The notes under the pieces are model-generated. The model saw nothing but the letters and a program-made list of their open reading frames with translations. It was not told the origin of the DNA and ran no database searches. Positions 1-33,000 of a stretch of 64,000 bases of DNA are shown in pieces (the stretch's first letter is position 1; every line of letters starts with the position of its first letter). Source of the stretch: Kingdonia uniflora (lineage: Eukaryota; Streptophyta; Magnoliopsida; Ranunculales; Circaeasteraceae); NCBI GenBank assembly GCA_014058105.1, contig JACGCM010001659.1:5515001-5579000 (forward strand), given 5' to 3'. The translations under genes and the position numbers were made by a program.

Positions 1-720
1 TGGTGGACCATGGTTCTATGATTCAAGAGTTACTTTGGTTTTGCCCCAGGAAGATAGATGAAAAACAACGGAAAATTTACGATGAAGTCTGTGTGATCAC
101 TTGGTATAAGCTAGAAGTGTTAGGGGAAGGTGTGGACTTCCTAAGACGTGTAGTTTAGAGGAAGGATATTCCGTCAAAAATAGTATTCTCTATCAGGGGG
201 TGGCTTGGGATGAACAACAACTAGAGATGAACTTATAAGGAGAGGGATAGAAGTTGACCCAATGGTTTACTTTGTGGTTTAGAGGACGAGTCCATTAACG
301 ATTTATTCTTACAATGCCCGATTTTGATGGAGATTTGGAATCGCTTTCTTAACCTTTTTGGTGTCTCATGCGTTTTAGATCGAGGTTTTATAACATCTCT
401 GAAAACGTGGTCCTGTAAACCATTTAGAAGGAAGATTGGTAAGTTTTGTAGGATCTCAATCTATATGTGATTGGATGGGTTTTGGGGATGAAAAAATGAA
501 CAATATGCACTTCGAAAGGAAGACTAAGACCATGGGGGAGATTATGAAGGCTTGAAGATCTTGTGATGCACGGGAAGGAATTACTTATAGTGGATCCGAC
601 TTGATGAATCGTGTCTTCCATTTTGCATGTTATTTTTTCTCTGCCTTCGGGTTGTGTACTCTTTCCCCTTCGTAAAGTTTGTCTTGAGATAATCAATAAA
701 ATATTTTTAACTTCTCAAAT
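1..720 (+). mobile_element. LINE (L1-type) 3' relic with zf-RVT region
   Basis: Degenerate 3' end of a plant L1-type retrotransposon. Reading across frames on the plus strand gives, in order, a GKFTMKSV-like stretch near 70, IPSKIVFSIRGWLGMNNN and ELIRRGIEVDPM near 175-265, and EDESINDLFLQCPILMEIWNRF near 280-350. This is the usual order of the zinc-binding domain that ends plant LINE ORF2 proteins. Several stops and frameshifts show it is dead. AT-rich sequence with an AATAAA-like signal follows near 690-760. It lies antisense in the gyrase A intron that continues left of the window. The family call is firm; the 3' boundary is approximate. Confidence 0.65.
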
Positions 721-1654
721 AAAAAGTCAATCCTCTAAAATAACAATAATTTTTATTATTATTTTATTTACAAAAGCAAGCTGGGGTTTAGCCCACTTTG
801 TTAGAGTTAATATGTTGTTATGCTGCAATCCCACAAACAGAGCTCTGACTTTAATAGCAAGAATGGAAATGTTCTTCATGCTTATGGTAGGCAAGCATCA
901 CAAGATCTTCAAATCTCAGCCCCTCCCCCTCTGGAGGACGATGATCATCGTCGCACATATGTCAAAGATGATGATACATCTTGCAATATATCTATTTTGT
1001 TTCCAATTTTCTGATACATCTTGAAATTAATTTGTTGTTCCATTAAGAGAGGATACGTAACAGTTAACATGGGGTTTTCTTCCGTAAAACTTGTATACCG
1101 ACTTTTTGAATCTTCACACCCCTTTTCAAGTTGCAGTAGTATGGGGCCTTAAGATTGCCTCTAAAAACGAGTTTAGACTTGAAATGACATCTTTCCTTTC
1201 ATGGGTGAATCTAGTTGGGTTTGCATGCGCCATTTGACACCCTACTAGTTTTGTATCCCCAACTGACCCTTATTTTTCAATAATAGCACTTATCATACCC
1301 ATTGTCAAAGTTTGTGTGTGCCCAAGATAGTTATGAGTCACTAGAATATTATAACCAGTTCAGGTCAAATCCGACACACTCTACTGATCTTTGTGCAAGT
1401 TCATACTAGTTTTTTTCACAAAATAATTCATTTACAATTTCTCATTCTCATATGATGCTATCAATTATGCGGTTGATAATTGATCCTTGGCCTAATATGT
1501 GATTATAGTAATGGATGTCAAACAACCACTTAGCAAAACTTGGATAGACGTAGAAAAAGAACTGAGAAAGAACCTAGATGAAGTCTTCTTGCAAAAGTAG
1601 GGCATAATTAGATAATGGAAAATATAGGGATTAGATAGAGATAAGGATGTTTAC
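721..1654. other. Non-coding intron sequence, nothing recognised
   Basis: AT-rich sequence between the LINE relic and the last gyrase A exon in the window. I looked for the next expected gyrase exon, around the KQAEAILD.NLRRLT region, on the minus strand and did not find it. The gene therefore continues off the left edge through a further intron. Short ORFs here have no recognisable motif. Confidence 0.5.
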
Positions 1655-20880
<19,226 letters not shown>

Positions 20881-20952
20881 TTGATTTCTTTTTGGTATTC
20901 CCGCATGTACACAAACATGCTCTAAAAGGATACCACATGTGCGATCTAATGC

Positions 20953-21303
20953 ATGTGTAGTGTGAAATGTTACACGCTTTGTTCACTTAACGTAGATGAT
21001 GTTCAGTGGCCAAAATACGAAGACGCGGTGGACTTTTATGTCGAGATTACAGGGTCGGTGAATAACAATCATCAGGAATTATATTCGATAGAACCCAAGT
21101 ACAGATTTCTATACATTGAATCAAATATGGTTGACGGTAGAGTTGTAAATCACGTAGGTTACGAGGTTTATGCACCCAAAAGTATAGTGTTGGCAACAAA
21201 TTTGGGTATGAGCCCAACACAACGTTACTACCTATATTGTAAACAGGTTCAGGCAGGCTTTGGACAGACTAGTCTAACCCAAAGGATTTACAACCTTAAT
21301 TGA
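20953..21303 (+). CDS. Hypothetical ORF, 116 codons
   Basis: Plus-strand ORF 250 bp upstream of, and divergent from, gyrase A. It begins MCSVKCYTLCSLNVDDV and contains YEDAVDFYVEITGSVNNN and YRFLYIESNMVDGRVVNHVG. Composition is protein-like, with mixed charged and hydrophobic residues and few low-complexity runs, but I do not recognise a family. It could be a relic exon of a host gene or a transposon. No transmembrane segment or signal peptide is evident. Confidence 0.3.
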   Translation: MCSVKCYTLCSLNVDDVQWPKYEDAVDFYVEITGSVNNNHQELYSIEPKYRFLYIESNMVDGRVVNHVGYEVYAPKSIVLATNLGMSPTQRYYLYCKQVQAGFGQTSLTQRIYNLN

Positions 21304-23885
21304 TGTTAATAAGCTTAAATTGGGCTTGATATGTAACTATGTGCATAAGTCAATGAGGACCTCAGATAGAATGGCATTGAACCATCGTATCATAATTATA
21401 GTATCTTCATAAATGTCATGCTCCTAGGACTTGCCAAGGAGTATGGAAGAAAAGGTCTCAAGCCCCAGATAGTTCAGCAATATCTTGTCATATGGGATGA
21501 AGATCAGAATTCTTAACTGATCTTCCAATAATTGCAATATTTGACAATGAGTCACTCTGCAAAAGTCGCTCTTACAATATAACCCACATAAAAATAAAGA
21601 GGTGCAGATAAATGTTATGCGCTTCTTTTAATTTTAGAAAAATGCGCATAACTTTCATGCGCACTTTTCCAAAACTTAAATAATCTCCAAACTTTTTAGG
21701 TTAGTCCAAAACTTATCTGACTATATCCAAAACGCTAGCATGAGGCACTGCTAGAGAACATAATTTTAGAGAGACAATTGTCGCCATGAAGGCATTTTTA
21801 TTAAATAAACTCTTTATGACTCATAAGTCATATCCGTCTCTTTTTTTCTTAAAAGACAATCCACTTTCTGATATACATGGTAAAATAGTAGATCGAATAT
21901 GCTTTCAGATTTCTCAATCTTAGCAATCTCAATATATATGCAAAATATAAAAACTAACTATGATTATTACACCCATAAAAAGTCGCTAAAATAATCCCAA
22001 ACTCATAAATCAAACTACAACGTACTTACACCAAAATCAAACTAATAGAAAAAGGTTTTATGGTTCTAGGAATTGTTCTCATGTAAAATAAAAACAAACT
22101 ATGTGTTAGTGTTGATGGTAATGATTTGATTTTCTTCATCCACCGCGTTGAGTTCCTGTGACTCCACCAATATTTTTAGTTGTTCCCAAATTTTTAGCTC
22201 CCTCATTTTTAGTTCCAAACCACTCAAAACTGACTTTGCAATATCTGAAGTTCCATGGACTTTTAATAACCTTGGAACTGCTAGGAATCTGCGGCAAATC
22301 AAACTCGGAAGCACAAGAGATAATAAACAAGAACTTAAAGATCATTAACTTTAACCTTAAATAGGTCCACCCCCGGCTATAGGCGTGAGAGATCGCCTAG
22401 GGCCCCCAAATTTTTGCCCAAAATAGGGGCCCCAAAATTTGCTAGTAGTCGATACAAAAAGGCCTTTTTTTTGTAATTATATATGAAAGCTCAATGGTTG
22501 GAGTGTCTAGACTAGATCTAAAGGTTAAAGATTCAATTCCTATATTTGTTACATCAAAAAAAAAATTAAAAAAATTTGCTTTGAAAATGCCTTAGAAAAA
22601 AAATTCCCGAATGGCCCATTTTTAAACCTCGCCTTGAGCCTTACAAACCTCAGGGGCGATCATGACCCTAGAAAGTTCAAACCACAAAGCAATAAGGCAT
22701 ACACGATTTCAATGGAGGTGAAAACCCAAAATGATCAACACCCGATAAACACGACAAAATCTTTTATCAATCTCCCAAAGGGTTATATTGAGTTACAAAG
22801 ATCTCTCAACCTTATCCACTAATTGCTTTCACCAAGAAAACCTAAGAAATCCCAAGAGAAAACCATATAATTTCACTAATTGCTTTCACCAATAGCTCTC
22901 AATTTCTTCTTATCTACCTTTCTTAGATCTCACTAATTGAAGCTTCTTCAAGTGTAACATAAGTCTTAACAAAACCCAAGTTTCGTAATAGACTTTCCAT
23001 GAGTTTAATCAAGCAAATATGCATCACGATACACATTCAACGACAAAAAAATACTCTATTGTCGATCTTTGTCCAAATAGGATAGGTTCGAACCAGAGAG
23101 ACATAATGAAGTCTGACTATTTATGTTCCCACATGCTAAGTTCCTGTTTGAACAAGAACAAAAGAAAAAACTTATTTTTCCTTCCCTTTTTGTGTCGTGA
23201 ACCAAGTATTATGTATATATGCATTCACAAAAGGCATATAGATATCATCAAACATAGATTTATCGATATAGGAATAAACAACATTACCTCCAAAATGCAA
23301 CTTGCTTGTGGACTTACGACATTCTAAAATTTGAATAACCATCCCATTATTATCTAAATCTATTGGCTTTGGCATATCCCTATCAACTCAAATGTTTAAT
23401 GTATTTTTTGTTTTGAAAGGCAATCCAGTTTTAATGTTTAGTGGTTGTTTGTCAACATTGAGAAAGTAGAAAAGTAACGTTTAGGAAAAGTAATTAATGG
23501 AAGTAAAAAGATAAAAATAGTGTTTAGCATTGTACTTTTCCATCCAAAAGCTAGTAAATTAATTTAGGTTGCAAGAGCCTAAACAACATAAGATTATACA
23601 TATAAAACCCAATAATCTGAAACAATTTCAATACAAAATTAACCAGTAATCAATGGAAGAAAGAGAATGAGATAGAGAGAGAGAAAGAAAGATAAATATA
23701 TATATATATAGACACACGCCCCCTTAAGACACGGTCCATACACTTAAGAGGATGTTTCCATTTGGCTTGATTATTGGTTGAAATAAAAGAGGTGGTTGTT
23801 CAACTTAATAAGGCGGATTTTAATTTCCACCTAACAAAGGTGAAGTGGCAAGGTTTGAAAACTAAACCATATTTGGTCATTAATT
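21304..23885. other. Intergenic, transposon debris
   Basis: No supported gene. Near 22385-22440 the words AGGGCCCCCAAATTTTTG and GGGGCCCCAAAATTTG resemble terminal sequence of hAT-type elements, and a 71-codon minus ORF (22314-22099) lies beside it. A short AT run lies at 23697-23711. Short ORFs at 23019-23327 and 23172-23375 are opposite-strand shadows without motif. Confidence 0.35.
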
Positions 23886-26880
23886 TGTCACGCCCCAAAT
23901 TCCAATAATTAGTAAACCAAACCAATTACTAAAATTCGAGGACGTACAGGTCCCTACAAATAACCAAGCCAAAATAAAGTTAGGCTCAATAATCTATTGG
24001 TGCACAATACAGAGTAATAAATAATAAAAACAACAGCGGAAGGAAAGTATAACGATAACTATACTAAAATTACTACAAACCTCAATAGGATAGAAACAAC
24101 AATCTCTTGAATAAAAGCTCTCACAAGTACATCCAAACCGTGATCCAAAATAATAACAGAGAATCAAGCCTTCAGCTTTAGTTCTTCAACATGATCGCCC
24201 TAACCACAACCGCTACATCTCTAGATGTGAAATGTTTATACTGCGAGTGTGAGCAAACCACGGCTCACAAATTTTCCAAAATAGCTAAACAATTATACCG
24301 GCTAAGGAGAAGATAATAGTATTAGTAAGATATACAAATTCGTTAATGATAAAATGATATATGGTAATGATGTTAAATATGTCTAATCGAGATGTAAAAC
24401 AAACCAAATTTAATAATCATATTAAGCAAAAAAGTCAGATGCAAAGGAATACTAAGATTACACTTCGAGTTAATGAGAGGCGCTAAGAAGAATCATCCTA
24501 TGATTTGGTTGGTCAACAGCTAGCGTATGACTTAGATATTTAAAGAGATCATTATTAGATACAAGGGGTTCGATTTTTGTCAAACTCAACCAAGTTAAGG
24601 ATATTTCTCTTGATCAGAGTGTTTCGGGCATTTTAACCCAAAGATCCTAGTTGTCCTTACTTTATTTTAATTCCAAGGAATTTCAACCTCACGGAGGATA
24701 AGATGAGTACCAAAGGAGAATTGCCTTATACCATCCCACACTCCAGGATGAGTACCATAGGTATGATAGTAACTTGCCCAAACTCACCTACTATTTTAAC
24801 CCGAGCTAGGAATCCTAGTAACCTATCGGGGGTTAGCCGATCTAAAGTTGGTTTATGTATCCGACCTCATTATCGAATATATCAACTTAAGGAGTCTCTA
24901 GGATTTTCCTAATGCAGACATGATTACTATAAATTGCTTGAGTACAATAGTAGTCAACGCAGGCTAGTGCACATGGGATAACCTATAAGTAGTCAACAAT
25001 CTCCAATAATAGAGATTACAATCTCAACTCTTTAACGGCTATGCACTTAAGTCTCCAAAATAGATGAACAAGAATTCCACTAGGTTCCAACATCAATAGT
25101 GGCAGTACAGACATCGAATAACAACTTAACGCTTAAGGACAAAGCCACGAGAATGCTCAAACGAGGATGATTTCCTAAAACTAATAACAAAATAAAAAGA
25201 AGCTTAACAGAGTAGCTCTATAAGCTCGGTGAATCATTAGGACATTAAGTGTCACGACACGAGGAGTCAATAATCCTAAAGAAAACTATCAGATGTTAGA
25301 CACCAACAATCAACTTTATACTCAGGATAAATTGTCGGTTTACAACAAACAACTAAATAATCCAAGATTAATAGTGTTCATAGTTCTCGTTCCTTGCTCA
25401 TCAAAAGAATAACGAAACATAAGCAAAACTCGATAACGGAATCCAACGTTCCCGTATCAATTACCGAATTCACGACAGTGCTCAAGGACAAAGCTACGAG
25501 AACACAGAGTACACCTAGAATAATTTTAAGACTAATCAAGATAATAAACTCCAAGTGGACAAGCTCAAAACCAAAGACCATCTCTTACGAAAGCTATACC
25601 GTCCAAGCGACTTGATATGGAACCAAGAACTATATATTAGGATCTTACTATGTTATTAGTATCTAATGGAAAAGCCACGAGGATAACATAGATAAACCCG
25701 ACTAGATAGTGTCTAACCCCGTTATCATATGTCTAGGAAAGTAAACTAACAAAGTCGCTATATCTATAAGGTGATAACTATAATCTCTAAACTTTATTCT
25801 AATAACAGTGGTTAAACCGCATCTTGTTCGTATATCTATATATACTAACTACCAAACCTAACTACTCGTGTCAAGGAACAGGTTGGGTACCTTAATAAAT
25901 AACCAACAATTTCATACTCATATATTAACGACGCAAAGTCATCGTATCTACAATAACCAAGGATATGATGATCTATAACTTATAAGGTTCTATCTAGTAG
26001 CTAAATCACAATTTGCCCATAAGTTTTACTAACTTATCAAACCCTTAAATACTCATGTAAATGTTGGATTACACGAATAAACCGTTCAGGTGCCCTTAGT
26101 CATTAACCATGTACTAACCTTAATCAATGTATAAATATAATAAACCATGTATTGTTATAACTTACAAATCAGAATATATGATTCAGTTATTCAAGGAGGA
26201 AAAACTCACCTGATGCAATGCTCATGATGAATCAATCCAAGCAAATAACTCAACGCTCCAACAATGGTATATCACGGACTGAACTACCCGATCAAGAACA
26301 ACTTACAAGCAACTCTTCAGGGTTATAGCAAGTCTAGTTGTACCATACTAACCTGAATATAACTACACTGAACCAAAGTACTAATTATAAGGTTTTCCAC
26401 TAAACTACTAACCAAGCAAGTACTCCAATCTATTATAAGGAAGTAGCTTATTTTTAATGTCCAAGCAAAAGAAAACAACAATTGATCTTGATCTTCAAAG
26501 CAAGCATGACAAGCTAGCTGTAGTTCTTAATGGAGGAAGGGTTTGATGATTATTAAAAGGTTCATACAGCCTAGAGTTTTCAAATACAAAGGAGGGAAAA
26601 CAGATGGAATAAAAAAAATAGTTTGGTCTAAAATTATAGCCGGTTCATGAGGGGAGGTGTGGGTGTTAAAGGCAGCTCCTCTCTCTTCTTCTCTAATCCT
26701 TAAATAACCAAGAACTAGAAGATAAGTTCCTGCATTTAGATGTATAGCAAGAGGTGATGAAAATAGATTTACAGACTTCTAAACCCAACTGCAACATCTG
26801 TATAAACCTCTCTCTAAACCCAACTTGATCTCCCTAAATCCTAAGGTATTGAACCAACATTAAAGGGTGAAATACTTACC
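23886..26880 (+). repeat. TGTCACGCC repeat, copy A (LTR-like)
   Basis: Starts TGTCACGCCCCAAATTCC. It shares long stretches in inverse orientation with the repeat ending at 46820: the GAGTGTGGGATGGTAT block, TGAGGTT(A/G)AAATTC(T/C)TTGGAAT, AACACTCTGATCAAG, and GTGAGCC(A/G)TGG followed by GCTCAC. A third relative starts at 61851. TG start, about 3-kb length and lack of ORFs suggest a long solo LTR or LARD-type element. The right border is estimated and no TSD is confirmed. Confidence 0.55.
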
Positions 26881-27079
26881 CAACAAGCATGACAAATAAG
26901 GTAGAAAGAACAATAGTATACCTGAAATTGTCGATTGGAGGTGGTGGGTTGATCTGTACCTTTCTCTACTTTCTCCAATTCAAACTAATCACGAAGACCA
27001 CCACTACAACAACAACAACCATAACTCTTCTCTCAACAGCAGCAGCTCTTCTCCCTTTATTTACTTTCTGATCCAGGAG

Positions 27080-27470
27080 GATCTAGGCAAGTCTTATTGT
27101 AACTAGGAACTTGTAACCCTTATAAAAGGGGCAAGACTAGGCAAGTCCTATTGGGACTAGGAACTTGTAACCTTATAAAATGGGCAAGGTTATGCAAGTC
27201 CTATTGGGACTAGAAACTTGTAACCAAGTCCTATAGTAACTAGGAACTTGTAACCCTATAAAAGGGGTAAGGCTAAGCATTATCAGAGGGGGGAGATCCA
27301 TAGAAATTCTAAGAGAGAGACTTAGGGTTTGAGAGGAATTTGATTGTAATTAATTTCGATTAAGCAATTGAATCTCTAAAGAGATTTCTCCCCATTAATT
27401 GTGTGTTCTTCGTACTATTTCTTATATTTAGGGTTTTTCTATTCGTATTGTGGATTACTTTCAATCTGCA
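27080..27470 (+). repeat. LTR-like block with fourfold tandem repeat and TATA box
   Basis: CAAGTCCTATTGGGACTAGG followed by AACTTGTAACC recurs about four times (27089-27250), each unit holding the small hairpin AGTCC-TATTG-GGACT. It is followed by CCCTATAAAAGGGG and a CT/GA-rich leader (GAGAGAGACTTAGGG). This layout resembles the promoter and R-U5 part of a copia-type LTR. No internal domain was found beside it, so it may be a solo LTR. Borders are unclear. Confidence 0.45.
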
Positions 27471-27477
27471 ATGGTTC

Positions 27478-27506
27478 TTCTTCTCTCTCTCTCTCTCTTC
27501 TTCTTC
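27478..27506. repeat. CT microsatellite
   Basis: TTCTTCTCTCTCTCTCTCTC-type run. Confidence 0.85.
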
Positions 27507-27678
27507 AAACAATAGCTCTCTCTATAATGGTTCCCAAACCCTAAGCAAGGATTATATACTATAATGGCAATGTAACTAAGATAACCCTCTCATGTGTGAG
27601 AAAATGACATGGCATAAGCGATAAGAAAAGGAAAAAATATAAACTAACTACCTTCTAGAATACATGATTAAGCTTTGG

Positions 27679-27706
27679 ATATATATATATATATATATAT
27701 ATATAT
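27679..27706. repeat. (AT)14 microsatellite
   Basis: Uninterrupted AT repeat of 28 nt. Confidence 0.95.
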
Positions 27707-28239
27707 GACCGACCTCCATTATCGTTCTCCAGCAAAACCCTTAAAACCATGACATCGCCACAAACCCCAAGCTTTCTTCACAATAGTGATTTCATTTTCC
27801 CTTTTTAAGAGCTCGGGGTTGAGTCCGAGAGGTCATTCCTCGATTTCGTGCTATATCCAAGGTTTTCATTGCAACTTCAAAATCAACAACTTTAAAAGAT
27901 GCTGTAGTAAGTTATAGTTTTATTTATGCAAGCTTTGAATGTATTTTGGTTTTTTAATTTATGGATCTGAATGACGAAGTTTTGGAATCAGGTGTTTCAA
28001 AACTCTGTATAACATATGGAAGAAAGTAACAAAATAGTTTCGGTAGACTTTATATCGAAACAATTTTGTTTCAAAAATTCATTTTAAAACTTTGGAATTT
28101 TGAAATAGTATTTCGTAACCATTAAATGTGACCACATTTTCAATCTTATTACTTTTAGTTGTATTCCAGATTGCATGACTTGGTTTGAGAGTATTTTTCA
28201 AACGTTTAACCCCTACATTACATCTTGTAAAAGAAGAAA

Positions 28240-28908
28240 TCTAGCAAGCTATACATGGTGAGGATCAACTTGTCGACCCACAAATTTTGGGTAGTTTGAA
28301 GGAGGAACTGGATTATGTAAAATATGAGTTTGCGAGATACAAAAAGGAGAAGGAGATTGAGCTCAGGGAACTGTGCATGGCTGCCTGGAAGCTAGCGAAA
28401 AAGGTCCGTACCCGTTACTAGTATTTTAAAATTCTTTAAACAATTAATTTATTAGATGTATAAGGATTGGTCAGAAGGAGGAGTGTCAGTCCTGAAACTC
28501 AAAATCTCATCAATGGTTACCGAGGGAGATGTTGTTCCCACAGAAATGGAATCATTATTCTCTCTACAAATACATGTGAACTTTAGTACTGATAATGGTT
28601 TTTCTTGTTTAAACCATTAACTGCTACCTTTTTGTTTTGGAATCCAACTAATTAGTTTTGATTTTTAGAAATGAAACTAACTGACTTTCGAACTACATGT
28701 ATCGAAACTAAAAAAAATTTGTTTTCATTTTTCAAAACTTGAACAGGTTGAGATTGAGGATGTGGACGATGACATATGGTAGCAAGCACTCTCATGTCAT
28801 TATCACGAACCAATTATGTGGCGCATGAGGCGATCTAATTATAATGATTACAATAGTTTTGACGATTATGAATCAGACAATTTGTATGATAACTCTCGAT
28901 ATGACTAA
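28240..28908 (+). pseudogene. Possible two-exon gene fragment, coiled coil then acidic tail
   Basis: A plus-strand stretch near 28250-28400 reads HGEDQLVDPQILGSLKEELD and YKKEKEIELRELCMAAWKLA, charged and heptad-like. After an apparent intron, 28747-28908 reads VEIEDVDDDIW, a stop, then an Asn/Asp/Tyr-rich end (NYNDYNSFDDYESDNLYD) and stop. I do not recognise the family. It could be a captured host fragment or a relic transposon ORF. Confidence 0.3.
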
Positions 28909-29817
28909 GGATGTTAGGCTCTTTAATTGTAATAATATCTTTGAACTATTATAGAATTCTCCAACTTGGCTATGAATAAATTTGTTTGGTTGTGCATACC
29001 TATCTTATTTTAATTATGTCCTTTTCTTTTATTACATTCAACCATATATTCATATTAAAATATACTATCACCACTTTGATTGAGTTTCGATTCACTTTGA
29101 ACGAAACTATGTTGTTTCTCTTTGGTATATTAAAACTAATTGACTTTCAAAACTTCCCTTCCGAAACTGGATAACTTTTTTTTGGGCTTCAAGCATTAGA
29201 TTTACTATGGAAATTGCAGTTTCCTCAATTATTATTGTTTCGATATATTTTTTCTGAAAGTAGACAATTTCGACATATGTTTTCCGAAAATGTTTGTTTT
29301 GAATATCAATTTTCACTTCGTTAACATTCATTGACATGCAGTATAAAATTGGAATAATAGGGTCCATGATCAAGTTTAATAGATTAAGGCCAATATAAAT
29401 ACATCCCAAATGACATACACATAAAAATACATGACACATAAAATAAAGAGTAAATTTGACTTTACCCCCCAAGTTAGGAGAGCTCTTTGTGACAATCCCC
29501 CACTTTAACCAAAAGCTTACTTTACCCCCTAAAACTTGAATTTCCGGTGGTCAAATCGTGTTGACCCTTCATTTGACCGGCCAAAAAACTAAAAAACTTG
29601 TTTTACCCTTATTGTTTAATGAGTTAGCATCCACCTAGGCAGTTACGTAAGACCAAAGTAGAAGAGAATAGAGAGTTAGCTTATTTCCACGATCTTTTAA
29701 CTTCTTCTATTAGGGTTTCTGAGAGGAAACTCATCTTCCCTGTTTCCTCTGATCTTGCGCTCGAATCTTAATCTATCAAAATGATGAGGAAAAAGGGGAA
29801 GCGAAAAATAGAGTAAT

Positions 29818-29849
29818 CTCTCTATCTCTCTCTCTCTCTCTCTCTCAGG
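29818..29849. repeat. TC microsatellite in MULE leader
   Basis: TCTCTATCTCTCTCTCTCTC-type run before the MULE coding part. Confidence 0.85.
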
Positions 29850-30046
29850 TTGGGATTTCTTTAAGAAGAATTAGGAAAAAAATATAGTAAGTTATGGGGC
29901 TCATTATTTTGTTTGAGTAATATGGCTTTTACGATGCTTGATTGGTTTACATCGCACATATATACTTATGATCAACTAGTCGCTACCTTAATATATTTGT
30001 ATATCATTCTACCTTAATACTTCTATATCATTCTATGTTTGACAGG

Positions 30047-33000
30047 GATTGGCTAGCAGTTAAAGACGTTTTTATTCATTTTGATGGGAGATGGGTCGCT
30101 AGGGCAATTGATGATGATTTTACATTAGAATACTATTAAGGTGGAACATATGATATCCTTATGAGTGTAGATGGCAACAATTTGTATTACTTTAACCTAC
30201 TCAAATCTATAACAGAGCTAATGAATGATACACTTGGGAGGGCAGCAACTCCTCCTGAGAGTCAAATTGAACTTGTTTGTTTGTGCAATGGCAAGCAAGT
30301 GATTCTTAATGTAGATGTACTCAAGCAAATGTAGATAGCCAGTGATAACTATAGCGACCATAGTATTCATATATATGTTATAATAAGTGGTACCTTTGAT
30401 ATGCCAGCTTTAGGCTTGCCAAACATCCAAGCAAATGCAGTAAAGGGTGTGCAAAGAACACCAACTAAAACCAAGGTTATCAAAAAAAATAATGAATCTT
30501 TGGCATAAAATCCAAAGAGGTTGAGATCTACTTATTTTCCTGAGGAAGACTTAGATGAATTGCCTAACTATTTTGAGAGTGATACAGAGGAAGATAGTGA
30601 TTTTGATGCTGAAGGGGTTGACGCTGATGATACAAAGGAAGAGGGTGATTTTGATACTTATGGGGTGGGTGGTGGGGATACTAGGGTTGGAGATGAGATT
30701 GTAGAAAAAAATGTTGATAACTTGGTGGATGATCAACTTGATCCAGATAATCTAAAAGCCGAGGAAGGATACCATAACACTCATTCATCGCAGGATGGGG
30801 ACGACATACCAAATGAAAATGATCTGAGGAGATGTGATGATTTTGGAGACTTTGTGGGTGAAACGGATAATATATTCAAAGAAGAAGAAGAAAATATTTT
30901 TAAGAACACTCTTGTTGAGGTTTACGAAGAATTGAAGGTTGGGATGGAGTGGCACACAGTGTATGAAGCTAGAAAGCATCTTAGAAGGTTTGCCATTGTC
31001 AACAGGTTTAGTTTTAAGCAAGTTAAGAATAAGGGATACAGGCTACGGTATAAGTGCATTGAAAAAGTGTGCAAGTGGTTGATATATGTTAGAAGGCAGA
31101 ATGATGGACATACCATGAGGTTAATGAATGGTGTATTTGTGCACAACTGTAGGAGGAAACCTGGTACCAAAAATAGACTTGCAAATGCACTTTGGGTTGC
31201 TAATGAGATTGAGGAAACAGTTAGAGACATGAAAACATTTTCCCCACAAGATGCAATAACTATAATTAGTAGGAGATATGGTATAGATCTCTCATACTTC
31301 ACAGCTTGGAATGTCAAAACCATATGCATGGAGATAATTGTTGGTTCTTTTGACGAAGGCTACACATTGATGCCTGAGTTGTGTAGGCAAATCCTTATCT
31401 CGAACCCTGGTAACATTGCAAAGTGTAGTACGGATGATGGCACGAAGATCTGGACAGGAACTTGTATAACATACAAGGCATCTTTGGATGGGTTTGTCAA
31501 AGGTTGTAGACCAATCATAGGTTTAGATGGATGTTTTTTGAAGGGAAGTATGGGTGGCAGTGCCTCTCAATTATTGGTCTAGATGGAAATAATGGTTTAT
31601 TCCCTATTGCTATATACTTATGTAGGAATGAGTGCCTTGCTACATGGAAGACATTTATGGGGTTATTGGCTCCTTATCTTACGTTGCACCCGAGCAAACT
31701 TACCTTCATATCTGACAGGCAGAAGGGGCTGGTTGATGTTGTTGCTCAGGTATAATATATATTTAAAACTCTTATATGTTTAAGCTTTTTAATACATATA
31801 CAATCGTTTTCTTTATTTTAACTCCCTTGCTTTTTGTTCAGGTCTTCCATCATCATAACCATAGGTTTTGTTTCAGGCATTTTTATAAAAATTTCAAGAA
31901 GAATTTTAGAGGAGCATACTTAGAAAGGTTGTCTTGGGGGGCTGCAAAAGCTTATGTGCAAGAAGAAAAAGAGAAGTTTCTTGATAAGCTTGATAAAGAT
32001 CATCCTGGGGCAAGGCAATGGTTGAGAAGGAACCATATGAAACTTGGTGCAGGTCCCATTTTGATTTTACTGCAAAGTGCGAACATGTTACTAACAATTT
32101 TAGTGAATCGTTTAACAACTGGATTATAAAAGTGAGAGACATATCAATCCACAAGTCAATTGAGAATCTAAATTTAATGATGGTGAAGTTAACTTATGAG
32201 CAAAGGTTAAAAGACAAGAAATGGGATCAAGATAATATAGTACCTAGGGCTCAGGTACATATTGCAAAGCTTGAGAAGGAGGCCAAAAATTATAACAGTC
32301 AAGGGTCCACTGACAATAATTGGGTTGCTATTAACCCGTCTGGTCAGAGGTGGACATTAGAAGCAACAATGTTCTTGCAATGAATGGCAAGTTTCAGGAC
32401 TACCATGTGTTCATGCAGTTCGTGTGTTAAGTCCATATAAAGACTTGGAATGGGTGAAGTAAGTTTATTTAAAATATTATTCATATTTATATATTTGTAT
32501 ATTATTCATACTGATGTTTGATACCAACTTAATGTTAGATATGCTCAAATGTGTTTTGTCTTGAAGTTATTGCAGTCCATATCATAGGGTAGCTAATTAT
32601 GTAGTAGTATATGAAGGTCCTGTTTTACCTATAACTGATTCATCATTGTGGGGGAAAGTTAGTACATTCTCTTACCTATCTAATATAACCAATTATCTTT
32701 TTCCTCTTACCAATTTAATGTATAACATAGCTCTCATTAACTCATTATAATCAAGTTATTTTGCTTTGTGAGCAGCCTTTACGTCAAGTCGAACCACCAC
32801 CACTTGTAAGGGGAACTGGGAGGCCTAGGAAAGTAAGGAAAAAAGATGCAGATGAGGGTTCAGAAAAGAATCAGAAAAGATGTGGTAAATGTGGACTTTA
32901 TGGCCATAACAAAAAGACTTGTAAAGGTCAACCTGCCCTAAAACAACCAATGAAAGAGATGCAAATTTATAAGGTGGACACTGGGTGTAGCAGAGAAAAA

